Assembly (NCBI GenBank): GCA_022494885.1
Contig: JAGVSM010003614.1
Span: 1 to 64,000 of the forward strand
Direction: 5' to 3'
Length of the DNA: 64,000 nt
Origin: Micrasema longulum
Taxonomy: Eukaryota; Arthropoda; Insecta; Trichoptera; Brachycentridae
The notes under the pieces were generated by a model that saw nothing but the letters and a program-made list of their open reading frames with translations, made no database searches and was not told the origin of the DNA. Each line of letters starts with the position of its first letter. Position 1 is the stretch's first letter. The position numbers were made by a program, and so were the translations under genes. Positions 1-9,470 of the stretch are shown piece by piece.

Positions 1-480
1 TGCGCGTGACGACCGAAGACTTCGATAAAAAACGAAATAGAGAGAGATTATAGCCCTTGTGCATTATTTATATACTATGCTATTAGGTCTAGAATTTCAA
101 CCGTCCATGCGCTCAGTAGCTGCAAGACTTGTTGTTATCTAACTTCCAATTTTATAAATTTGCTTTTTATTTCGTTTTTAAATATCACTTAAACTCTAAA
201 CTTCATTGTCAAATAAAATTTTTAAAATAAAAATTGTAAATAGGGGCTAGATTTCTTATTGTCCATGCGCTCTGTAGCTGCAAGACGTTTTGTTATCTAG
301 CTCATATATATCATAATTGCAATATATCATAATTGGAGGCGAGGAACTAGAATCCCAACCGTCCATGCGCTCTGTAGCTGCAAGACGTGTTGAGATATTT
401 ATTTATTGTACAGCGCCCTTGAGGTGATTTTCACAAAAATGGCGCTATATAAATTATCCAAACATTATTAATTTTATTAT
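1..480 (+). mobile_element. Module element copy 1: three GTCCATGCGCTCTGTAGCTG modules plus L2-type 3' tail
   Basis: A roughly 50-bp module with the core GTCCATGCGCTCTGTAGCTG followed by CAAGAC occurs three times, at about 85-140, 244-300 and 344-394. Each is preceded by a GGNCTAGAAT-like box. The linkers between modules are AT-rich and unlike each other. After the third module comes a tail at about 400-470 containing AGCGCCCTTGAGGTGATTTT and GGCGCTATATAAAT, then an ATT-rich run. The same tail follows L2-clade ORF2 remnants near 58.2 and 59.4 kb. I infer a non-autonomous retroelement moved by L2. No ORF is present. The left end is cut by the window or lies close to it. Confidence 0.7.
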
Positions 481-544
481 TAGTACCCACCAGAGTAACA
501 ATACTCTGGTGTGGCACTTACAAAAACCAATATGAATTTGAATT

Positions 545-640
545 AGGAACTATTAAAAAAAAACTCAACGGATCATACGGCCTGTAGATGCCCAGACTTC
601 TATATTACCTTCTCTAAAATTTTCTTTATTTCTGTTGTAA
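545..640 (-). mobile_element. Family A repeat, terminal fragment
   Basis: This matches the end of the family A fold-back repeat (compare 51450-51535): a GTAGATGCCCAGACTTCTAT box, then TTACCTTCTCTAAAATTTTC and TGTTGTAATATGTTAAT. It is the half-element in the minus orientation as I define the family. No coding potential. Confidence 0.7.
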
Positions 641-785
641 TATGTTAATATTTTTTTTTTAAATTTATTTCCAAAAAAGTATGCCGTACAATTGAATGGT
701 CTAATTTTAACCGCGCGTTAGAAAACATTTTTTATATCCAATTTTCCGTAGGGCTGAATTTCCTCATTGTTTTTTTAGTTTTAAC
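641..785 (+). repeat. Family B repeat, partial copy
   Basis: The segment GCCGTACAATTGAATGGTCT followed by ACCGCGCGTTAGAAAACATT and GGGCTGAATTTCCTCATTG matches the downstream half of family B copies at 13.9, 52.4 and 55.0 kb. The upstream half with the CCGGAAATCTATCAC box is missing here. It abuts a family A end. The transposon class is unknown. Confidence 0.55.
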
Positions 786-1186
786 GATTACCTACATAAA
801 TTATCTCGTTTGTTGCAAACAACTGTTTAGTCTTTTAGTTCCTCCTATCCATATGTTGATCAAGGCCCACAGTTCGATTGGCACATAAATAATTGGAATC
901 GACATTGATATAATAGTGAAAACTGCTCTGACGACAGTGTTTGTTACCTTGGGACTTTATCAATATGTATCGCTTTTTAATATGCGAACTGTCTACTAGT
1001 AAAATTACACTCTGCTCTGTACTGAGCCGAGATATTGAAATTATTAGCATTAGCACCTTGATTTATTTAGCAATCTACAATAGCAATTACCAAAAAAGTA
1101 CACATGCTATTTTTTATATTTTTTTAAGCATGACAACTGAACGCAGTTATGCAGAATGCGGCCAGCCGTAGAAAAGTTAGAATCGG
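786..1186. other. No recognisable feature
   Basis: AT-rich sequence. The overlapping short ORFs on both strands between 835 and 1171 have no recognisable domain and I do not regard them as genes. Confidence 0.6.
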
Positions 1187-1312
1187 GTTGTGGTCCCGTG
1201 GCTAGTGTTGCGGACTCACGGGCCAGAAGTCAGAGGTTCAAACCCCACTCTACCACAACTTGATTTCCATTTTCTAATAGTGAGTTATTTACAACTCGTT
1301 AAAAATGGCCAC
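1187..1312 (+). mobile_element. SINE-2, tRNA-derived
   Basis: The head TGGTCCCGTGGCTAGTGTT resembles a pol III A box and GAGGTTCAAACCCC a B box. It is followed by a conserved body, TTGATTTCCATTTTCTAATA then GAGTTATTTACAACTCGTT and AAAATGGCC. The same head and body occur at 7868 (+), 34003 (-), 38283 (-) and 58576 (-). The acceptor stem does not close as in a real tRNA, so this is a SINE. Confidence 0.8.
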
Positions 1313-1744
1313 CAAAATTGAAATATTTGGGTTAATTATAAGAACGCTAATATTTCTTTTTTTTTTTAAACTGAGATAATAACACTTTTGTGAAAAGAGT
1401 GAATAATCAAATCTACATAAAAGCTAAAATATTTTTGACTTTCACAAATTATAAACAATGAATACAGTAGTTTGTTTTTCATGTTACAAACAAGAATCTA
1501 ACTATGTAATTGACCAGTTTTAATGATTTTTAAAGTACCCTAAGATTTTTCTAGTGCTGTGGGTGTTTTCTGCGAATTGAGAAATGCCGTTTGTGTGATC
1601 GACGCCATTTTCAAAAGGTGATTAATACAGTTTTTTGTATGAAAGCGGTCTGGCTGTTTTTAGCAGAACATAGAATTGACTTTTTTGCACCCGATAACAT
1701 AAATATCTCATTTTTGGCTGCTTTCTGCATAAATACGTTCTGGA
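1313..1744. other. No recognisable feature
   Basis: AT-rich. The short ORF at 1591-1788 has no recognisable domain. Confidence 0.5.
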
Positions 1745-2045
1745 GTGGCCATGTGGCCGTGCGGAGCGGTGTGGTGGAAAGGAACTAAGGAGACGGGTTT
1801 GGATCCCAGCAGAAAGTTATAAGAATCTCCTACCTTCCGGATCTATCTTGTTGGTGACTGGAGGCTGGAGATGGCTCTGGGACACTTCATTTCTCACTTA
1901 AATTATGGTGGTTTTGCGATGTGTGGTAGCGGGGCGGTTACGCGGTGCAGAGCGGTAAGCGGCGGCGATGTAGATGACTCGGTGCTCGATTCTCAACTAA
2001 ACTACTACTGGGCGGTGACGGACGGGTACAGGTGCGGTTGAGAAT
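1745..2045 (+). repeat. GC-rich tRNA-like unit, possible SINE
   Basis: This stretch is much richer in GC than its surroundings. TGGCCGTGCGGAGCGGTG could be an A-box-like start and ACGGGTTTGGATCCC a B-box-like element about 45 bases downstream. A GCGG-rich stretch follows at about 1930-1970. A 9-base inverted pair, ATTCTCAAC and GTTGAGAAT, encloses 1988-2045. I see no second copy in the window. It could be a SINE of a fifth family or unique sequence. Confidence 0.35.
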
Positions 2046-2310
2046 ATTTATGTTAATGTGGGTAATATTAATATATATAAGTCATAAAAAATGTCTATAA
2101 TAATGGCGCAACCACGTTCAATTGTAACTCATCCGGGCCTAAGATGGGTATCTACGGTTCCCTAGGAGCATATTATTTTCAATCACTGTTTGCATCAGCA
2201 TACTGATTTCATTTTCCGCATAATAATAATACGTTTAATTATTTTTTTTCCGTTTTGTGTTATTCAAAATTGTTTTAATTTCTTTATTATTATGTATTGT
2301 TTTATTTTTG

Positions 2311-2400
2311 TCGACCTGTGGTGTAGTGGTCAGCGCATTAGCCCACCATACAAAAGGTCTCGGGTTCGATTCCTGACATGGTTGACATTAAATATTATAT
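2311..2400 (+). mobile_element. SINE-1 head, 3'-truncated
   Basis: The tRNA-like head has GTGGTGTAGTGGTCAGCGC (A box) and CTCGGGTTCGATTCC (B box), then GACATGGTTGACATTAAATA. This matches the full copy at 38577-38842. The body and GATGAT tail are absent. Family E is not present upstream. Confidence 0.8.
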
Positions 2401-2737
2401 ATTGTAACAAAAAAAAACGATTTCGTACTTCACATTTTACATGCATTCCTCCTCCCAACTCCCTGCTGTACCGCCCCGCTAACGCGTAGTGTGACTTTAA
2501 GTAAGTACTTTATAAACGTGTCACGGCAAGACCAGCTCGTTGTCATAAAACACCTCTCGCAATAGTATTTTCATGAAAACATGTATGAATTTCGCATAAA
2601 ACTTGAAGTATTATATATATCGAATAAACGCTACCACATCAGTCAAAATGAAATAAAAAAAACATATTTACAGCATTTTAGCCAGGGTATTCTCATAAAT
2701 TAAACGTATAAAAATCAGAAAGTTTCTGAAAAACGTT
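2401..2737. other. No recognisable feature
   Basis: Ordinary AT-rich sequence. I see no repeat partner elsewhere in the window. Confidence 0.5.
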
Positions 2738-2738
2738 A

Positions 2739-2960
2739 GACATGCGCCGTGGCGCAGTTGGTTGGACGGCTAACTGTGAAACTGGCGTCGCGAGTTCGAT
2801 TCCCGCCAGTTGCAAGAAAAAAATCCAAGAAAGATTTTTTTCTCAATTGGTCTGGGTGTTGTGGTGTATTTTTCATGACCTCCTTCCACATCCTCTCTAT
2901 CCCACCTGCTGACAAGCCTCAAAATAGAGGCTTGGCGGGTCATTCCTTTAAAAAAAAAAG
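2739..2960 (+). mobile_element. SINE-3, tRNA-derived, full length with poly(A)
   Basis: The head GCCGTGGCGCAGTTGGTTGG and box GCGAGTTCGATTCCCGCC are pol III A and B boxes. The body carries a perfect 8-bp hairpin, CAAGCCTC/GAGGCTTG (2913-2934), just before GGCGGGTCATTCC, and the element ends in a poly(A) run at about 2950-2959. The acceptor ends do not pair, so it is not a functional tRNA gene. Only one copy is in the window. The ORF at 2749-3045 is read from this SINE and is not a gene. Confidence 0.8.
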
Positions 2961-3430
2961 ACTTATTTTGAATTTCGTCTTTAATGTTATTGCCATAGAC
3001 GGCATAATATACTCTATAGGAATAGCATTTCGCATGCTAAGATGACTTCTTATTGATGAATTAATTTGAAAAAACATTGCGATAGTGATAATAATTATTG
3101 TCTTCAGCACGTTCTGTGTAGGTTCAAATATTGGAACAAATAAAATACGTTGCGTGTAGTAGGCAATGCCTGCATATTAATTTACTCTCTTACATTTATA
3201 TATGGGACTGTCAATGTCTCTACTAATTTCAAATCAATTATAACTCCAATCTTGTGAGCGTTGTCAACATTGTGATAGAAAATAAACATTTACTTTACAT
3301 CTCTGAATTATGCATCTCGCTGCTTAAATTCCAAAAAAAGCCACAAATCGAAAACTTCGAAATTTTGTTTTATTGCAAAAAAGATATTTAAATCAGTCAT
3401 ATTATTCTACAAGAAAAAGAATTCCATGGA
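2961..3430. other. No recognisable feature
   Basis: AT-rich sequence with no repeat partner or coding signal that I can see. Confidence 0.5.
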
Positions 3431-3546
3431 TTTTACATTATTAATACCCGAACCGCATAACAGCCCTTAGGCATTTGGCATAGTTGTTTGATTCGAGGTC
3501 CAATTTTCATTAGTCTCTCGATAGATGAGCAAAGTAGTGTAAAAAA

Positions 3547-3889
3547 ATTTACTACCCTGGCAACACTTCCATTTTGTTTTCTTCGACAATCTGACAAGTG
3601 GAAAAATAATTCAATTTTTAAGTAATGCATTTGCTACTTAAACATTCGTTTACTAATTACACATGAAATGTGATCTTATCCTGTTTCTTTAAGATCCCAA
3701 CAGTATTTCTACACTTTAAAACGACACAACACGGCATAGTTGAATTCAAATCGGAAGTTGCGTACTGAGCGACGTCTACAAAGAAACTAATGGGTCAAAA
3801 CGTAAAACTACTCTTTTAAGAGTAGTTTAGTCGCCTTCTGTTTGATGCTCGTATGCAGTTTCCGGACTATTCTTAATTATATGCCAAAA
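3547..3889 (+). repeat. Direct duplication, copy 1
   Basis: From ACTACCCTGGCAACACTTCC to GGACTATTCTTAATTAT this segment matches 4249-4581 in the same orientation. The most conserved block is GCGTACTGAGCGACGTCTAC followed by AAAGAAACTAATGGGTCAAA. Copy 1 contains a perfect 24-bp palindrome, arms AAACTACTCTTT, at about 3807-3830, which is broken in copy 2. Many substitutions separate the copies. A transposon family or an old tandem duplication would both fit. Confidence 0.75.
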
Positions 3890-4248
3890 AACAATAAAAG
3901 GACTCAAACACGAAATGGCTAAACTACTCAATAAATTATTCTTCCGTTAATAAAAGCCTTTCGTAAAATGTTGATATTTAGCAACAAAATATATCAATAG
4001 AGCTAAATTCATTGCCAAGTTTATGTAGTCTCTGAATAGGCGAGTAAATGTAATAATTAATACTAGATTTGTTCTTATAAAATAGGGCTGTCTGTGTTTG
4101 TCGCGTACCAGTTTTAGGCACATTCAATGTTATGAGATTCGTTAAATCGAGGACTTCCAACCAGCCATTTTAAATTACATATGAAGGGTACAACATATAA
4201 AGGATGAATGTCAAAAAATGAATGTCAAAAAATGATTTAAAAAAAATT

Positions 4249-4581
4249 ACTACCCTGGCAACACTTCCATTTTTTTTTCTTCAACAATCTGACAGATGGA
4301 AAAATAATTCAATTTTTAAGTAATGCATTAGTGACAAACACATTCATTGGATAATTACACATAAAATGTGATTGCATCCTGTTTCCCTAAAATCCTAGCA
4401 GGATTTCTACACTTTGAAAGGACACAACACGGCATGGTTAAATTCGAATCAGGAGTTGCGTACTGAGCGACGTCTACAAAGAAACTAATGGGTCAAAACG
4501 TAAACCTACTAATTTATGAGTAGTTGAGTCACCTTCTGTTTGATGTGCGTATGCGGTTTCTGGACTATTCTTAATTCTATG
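4249..4581 (+). repeat. Direct duplication, copy 2
   Basis: Second copy of the 3547-3889 unit, about 700 bp downstream. The spacer at 3985-4060 holds a faint partial third resemblance (TAGTCTCTGAATAGGCGAG against TAGTCTCTCGATAGATGAG), so the repeat unit may be larger. The short ORFs in both copies are not conserved between them. Confidence 0.75.
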
Positions 4582-4819
4582 GATTTTTGTTAATTAAATC
4601 AGATGATGACAGCTATGTAAATACATGCTTAGATCTGCATGTTTTTTTTTTAAATTCTCCGTTGTTTTTTAGATACTCCAGCCATCTTATTATTCATTCA
4701 ATGTATCACGCACTGTCCTTAAAACATTTTGCACGGCTATTCCGTAAGTTGCAACCTCTAAAGATGATATTATTGTCTTTAAACAGGTATATTGTAATGT
4801 TGTAATTGGTATTTTTTAA

Positions 4820-5046
4820 AGTGGGATTAACCTGACATTTTGTCGGATAGCCTTAAAAACGAAGGCCGGGTTCAAACCCAATTACTTTTTATTTCCGAAA
4901 TATTTACATTAGTATTATAGCTTAAGCAAAAAATCCTATTATAGTGACATAATCTAGCTTCGTTTGCTGTGTATGTCACAATATTGTCCCAAAAATAAAA
5001 TATAACATTACGAAAATCCGCTATTTCGTCAGGTTTAATCTGTGTG
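4820..5046. mobile_element. Possible small MITE with imperfect terminal inverted repeats
   Basis: The left end GGGATTAACCTGACATTTTG then TCGGATAGCC is mirrored by GCTATTTCGTCAGGTTTAAT at the right end. The shared core is GATTAA(A)CCTGAC and GATAGC, with a short gap. The interior is AT-rich with no ORF. The target duplication is unclear, so the class is not assigned. Confidence 0.4.
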
Positions 5047-5059
5047 AAAATTGCGAACC

Positions 5060-5345
5060 TGCCAGGACATAATAAAAATATTATGAAGGTAAGGTGATCA
5101 GTCCGACGCTTCGGGTGGCAGTCCAGGACAACAGAACAATCATTAAAATTAACATTTCACATCTTACCACCCAGAACCTTTATGGTGGAGGATGAACGCG
5201 TCAACAACTACACGACGAGGCATACTTATCTCCAATCGATTTCCTTATTCAGGATTTTTACCTGAGAGCAGCCATCGAGTCTCAAACACTCGTCCAGGTT
5301 TAAAACTCTTCTGGTTCTGTATTCTAACCTGTATTCTTCATCCGC
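5060..5345 (-). mobile_element. Composite element: family E joined to SINE-1
   Basis: On the minus strand the order is family E (5345 to about 5215), SINE-1 head (about 5205-5150, with a decayed GTGTAGTTGTTGACGCGTTC A box), then SINE-1 body (5140-5075, ACTGATCACCTTACC). The same E-to-SINE-1 junction occurs at 40845-41060 (+) and 61440-61800 (-). This copy lacks the terminal GATGAT tail. Confidence 0.6.
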
Positions 5346-5399
5346 ATTCATTACAATTAATATAAACAAACATTTGCGAGGTCAGCCTTGCCAAATAAG

Positions 5400-5665
5400 T
5401 ATCAGCCTCTTGTGAAGAAAGCGATTGAAGGATATGCGGTGGCGGAGAAATTTAATGAATAGGTATTTGAATATAGATTTTCCATCACTCTCTCGCAGGT
5501 GGCTTCCCGATATTGGGCGAAAAAGATAACTGCACGTCGGACTGATTATGCATTATACCTAACTAAAATCGACAAAATCGGGGATACATTGTCCCGTTTT
5601 CCGCACCCTAAAACTGAACCGGTTTTTTGTTATTTTTGTAAGAAAGATGCTTAGAATGAAATTTT
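5400..5665 (+). repeat. Family C repeat, copy 1
   Basis: It matches 18826-19060 in the same orientation: ATGAATAGGTATTTGAATAT, CACTCTCTCGCAGGTGGCTT, GCGAAAAAGATAACTGCACG, CCTAACTAAAATCGA and AAACTGAACCGG. No TIRs, poly(A) or coding similarity is visible. Class unknown. Confidence 0.6.
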
Positions 5666-6992
5666 AAGTTTTTTCAAAAATTTTATTTCGTAATATAATA
5701 GAAGAGTAATTCTTTACATATTATGTGGCGTTATAATAAACTCTTTGCAGAGATGGTAAAAAAAATAAATCTATTATTTTAACACAGTTTTTCTTCCAAA
5801 ACAGCTTATACAGTTCCACAAAAAATTTAACTTCTACTGAGTAAAAAATAAATAACCAGTTATTTTCGGAAATAATTGTAACATAAGAAAATTAAACTGT
5901 TAGCGAGAAGAAACAAAATCGTTTATAACTGTTTTTAGAGCAGTCTGGTAAAACATGGCCACCCTTCCCCAATTCATGAGAACGAAAAAAATTGAAACGG
6001 TTTCTTAAATAACAATTTAGAGAAGCGTGGCTCGTTACAAGTAACAGTTTAATTAACTTTTGTAAAACTGTTTCCACAGTCACTTGGACTATTTTTTTAC
6101 GCCCACGCTGCTCTGAACAGTTATTTAGAAACAATTTAATTTGTAAAACGGTACAGCTACTTTTTATAAATAGCCTAAACGTCCATCTTTAACTCTACCT
6201 GTTTTGGTAACAAATATAAATAAAAAACATTAGCACATAATGCATGTGTATATAAAATAGTTGATAATATATTTATTATTATTATTGACATCGACCCCCT
6301 TCAAAATGTTGGCAAGAAACATATGAAATTAGACTTTTTAGATCCAAGCCACAGAAATATTGTTCACTTAAGTATATTATTTGTATTTCCACGTGAGTTT
6401 GTTATACATTCCGCTATCTAATATTATGAATTTAATAAACATGTTTGATTTGAACAAATACATCAGTTACAAGGGTCATTAGGTCGATGTAATTCGTATG
6501 TTCCAAAGAACAAGCTAACTTTATAAGTAATACGTTATGTAATTGATAATTTTACAATATTTTTCTTGTGAAATCTTAATTTGTAATACGTAGCTCTATC
6601 CGTGATAACAAAACAATTAAAAGTAAAGGCTGCATCAATTATAAAGTGTATTATACGCGTAATATTAAGCTACAAACATTGAGTTTTTTTTTACTTACTT
6701 TTTTGTGGAAAACTTTTATAAATTAAATTCCAAAATGATTTCCTAGTAATTTATTTAAATAAATAAAAACTAACCAAATATTATCGACTGGGATAAAGGA
6801 TTGATCATCAATAAAAATTATCTGTACACTTCAATAAAATATGTCTATATAAATATGTTTTTTTTTCAAATATGTTGTTTTACAAACAAATACAATTTTA
6901 ACTTAAGTGATACATAGTAATGGAAAAAGTTGAAAAGAATAAACTAAATGAATTACCACACCGAAAAGTGACAAAATTTTGTTCAGCAATAT
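5666..6992. other. No recognisable feature
   Basis: Long AT-rich stretch. A (TTA)n run lies at about 6265-6285, followed by CCTTCAAAATGTTGGCAAGA, which loosely resembles 9490-9530 (CCTCTACAAAATGGTGGCAA). The ORF at 5892-6134 on the minus strand has no recognisable domain. Confidence 0.5.
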
Positions 6993-7135
6993 CAACAAAA
7001 GTCAACATCGGCTGAATGGTGAATGTTACACAGTGTGTAAAGTGGCCACTTAAACCAGCCAATGACAGGTCATAAGCCTTGTAAATGCCTAGACTTCCAT
7101 ATTCCTTTCTCAAAAATGTTTTCCCCTTTCTTTTG
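6993..7135 (-). mobile_element. Family A repeat, half element
   Basis: The segment contains GTGAATGTTACACAGTGTGT, AAGTGGCCACTTAAACCAGC, AATGACAGGTCATAAGCC and GCCTAGACTTCCATATTCC. It matches the right half of the fold-back at 43190-43375 and 51395-51535. The internal AGTGGCCACTT is itself a palindrome. Confidence 0.75.
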
Positions 7136-7867
7136 AAATAAATTTTAAAACAAAATTTTGTGTTTGGTGTAGGATTATATGTTGATTAAACATAATCTTA
7201 ATGTTATTAAATAAAGAAAAATACACAAGTGCATATAATTTGTAACATGGTATTAGACTGATAGATAAAAGACAGATTTCAGTTAATAATTAAAAGAATA
7301 TAAACACATTCACGTCAAATATTGTTTAAAATATATTAAACAATAAATATTACGGTACAATTTATTTATTATTTTAATGATTTAATTGACATAGGTACAA
7401 ATATCGTTATATGTATTCTTTTTAGTAGGGTTCTATAAATTGTATCGATAGTAACTTGTTAGCTGGGCAAAGTGAACGTAAAATTGTATTTTGATAAAGA
7501 GTGTAAATAAATAAATAAAAATAAAAGTAACACTTTTAAATTAGGTTAAGTTAGATTCAACAATTGGTTTAATATTTTATGTTTGTACCGTGCTACAATT
7601 ACTGTTTTACAACTACTTGATCGATACATATACTGATTTTGTAATACTTTATAGACTGTACTTAAAGTTGAAAATCAGAAAATCATAAAATCTCCATGTT
7701 TCGTATTACGATTATAATGTTTGATGTTAAAAAAATACCCTTATATTTTTACTAAGCACATCTCCTAACTTTCTACAAAATCTGTGAAGATTTTTTCAAA
7801 AGGGTGTTTATGATTGGATTCCTTATTTGTGAATAACGAAGACATTATGTATGTAAAAGTGTATTTG
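7136..7867. other. No recognisable feature apart from a short LINE-J-like fragment
   Basis: AT-rich. Near 7455-7485, TTAGCTGGGCAAAGTGAACG resembles the 3' untranslated region of LINE-J (compare 50661-50680 and 48440-48455). Nothing else is recognisable. Confidence 0.4.
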
Positions 7868-7965
7868 GTCCCGTGGATGGTGTCATGGACTTAAAGAGTA
7901 TGAGGTTCGAACCCCGCTCATCCATTTTCTAACACGGTTACTTACGACTGAAAGAAAATGTCTCC
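7868..7965 (+). mobile_element. SINE-2, diverged copy
   Basis: TGGTCCCGTGGATGGTGTCA is the A-box region and GAGGTTCGAACCCCGC the B box. The body CCATTTTCTAACACGGTTAC is shortened. It is the same family as 1187-1312, with an internal deletion. Confidence 0.7.
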
Positions 7966-9110
7966 AATATTGTAATATTAGGTCAATCATTAGATCTCAA
8001 ATATTCCTATTTAAAAATATGACAGGTTTTTTGTACATTTTATAAAGGTTCCGCATAACTACAATTGTAGGGTTTTTTTAATACATAAATTGCAAATCTA
8101 AAATTGGAAGTTTTTTTCATTAACTACAAAAAAATATGTATTAAAAATGAACACAATATTGTTAAACGTGTTTTCCAAAACAATCCAAATGTTTCGTTCA
8201 TTTTTAATACATGAGGTTTTCTGCAGTTACTGAGAAATGATTCCTATTTTAGCTATGCAGTTTTGTCAAAAACCCTTCAATTGTATATTAATTTCATTTT
8301 TACTTCCAAATAACGTTTTTTTTCGAATTTTGGTTAGCATTAAACATCGCCATTTCCCAATGCCATGGAGTCCTCCATAACCCGCGCCAACTGTACCCCG
8401 TACCAAAAACCGAATTCTTTATTCTAGTTAAATGTCAGATACGCCATAGTTTATGGTCTGGCGTAGTTCAATTATTGCTTTATGTAATCATCCGTATTAT
8501 TATATTCTAGTTCGGCCTTGAAATCGAATCATGGTTCAACACAAATAATAACGTGCCAGTTCGCTACTTGTAATTCCAGCGACGCGGAAAATGAGATCAC
8601 ATTCGTGATAGGATGCTGAGATCTGGCAGGGATCGACTCTCAACACAACCCATTTTTTTAACACTTAACACTTCACAAAACAAAAATTCTATTTGTTTTC
8701 GTATACGGTTTAGTTTGTATCTATGTATTATTTTTTTCCGCCAAAGGAGGGGAAGTGCGTCTAGCCCCGACCACCAACCACTTTGATACTCCAACTGAAA
8801 TAATTGTTAAAATAAAATTTATATTTGAAGCACTAACTGTTAAGTAAGCCTTGAGAAAGAAGTTTGTTTAACTTTAAAATCGGTCGGTGGAAAAAAAATA
8901 AGTGGTTAAAAACAAAGTTGTTTCATTTATTTTATTGAAACAATTCTGTATTTTTTTTTCTAAACGGTGGTACTGAAAGGGCATCCAGCCCTGACTACTC
9001 CCTGATTTGATATGTTGCTTATGCACTCCAAATTAGCGATCTACTTTGCCAAATAGTTTAGCAACAATATATCTGTGACTTGGATGTATAAGGGCCGATG
9101 TCGTAAATCG
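7966..9110. other. No classified feature; possible short repeat pieces
   Basis: AT-rich. The minus-strand ORF at 8597-8794 has no recognisable domain. Similar short strings occur at 8755-8790 (GTGCGTCTAGCCCCGACCAC), 8978-9010 (GGGCATCCAGCCCTGACTAC) and 9900-9935 (GGGCATCCTGATCCGACACT), each followed by TTTGATA. They may be pieces of a repeat I cannot delimit. A hairpin occurs near 8430-8465 (ACGCCATA then GGTCTGGCGT). Confidence 0.4.
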
Positions 9111-9470
9111 TAATATCAAAGGAGAGTGATTATTTAGCCATTTTCTGGCGTTTTAATAAACGGTTTGACGTCTCTGAAAACGAATATTAATAAAAAACAT
9201 TACAACACATAACTTCACTGTCAAATTAAAACATAATGTGAATGGGGGCTAGATTACTTAACGTCCATGCGCTCTGTAGCTGCAAGACTAGCTCCTCTCT
9301 GTTACAATTGAAATTTATCATAATTGGAAAGGAGGCACTAGAATCCCATTAGTCTATGCGCTCTCAAGCTGCAAGACGTGTTGGGATATGTATTTATTGT
9401 ACGGCGCCTTTTAGGTGATTTTCACAAACATGGCACTACATAAATTATCTAACAATAATCATATGATAAT
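9111..9470 (+). mobile_element. Module element copy 2 with L2-type tail
   Basis: Two modules are present: ACGTCCATGCGCTCTGTAGC at about 9244-9291 and GTCTATGCGCTCTCAAGCTG at about 9334-9382. The tail follows at about 9395-9460 (ACGGCGCCTTTTAGGTGATT, GGCACTACATAAATT). The linker ATCATAATTGGAAAGGAGGC matches the last linker of copy 1. The first module of copy 1 has no counterpart. No ORF. Confidence 0.7.
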
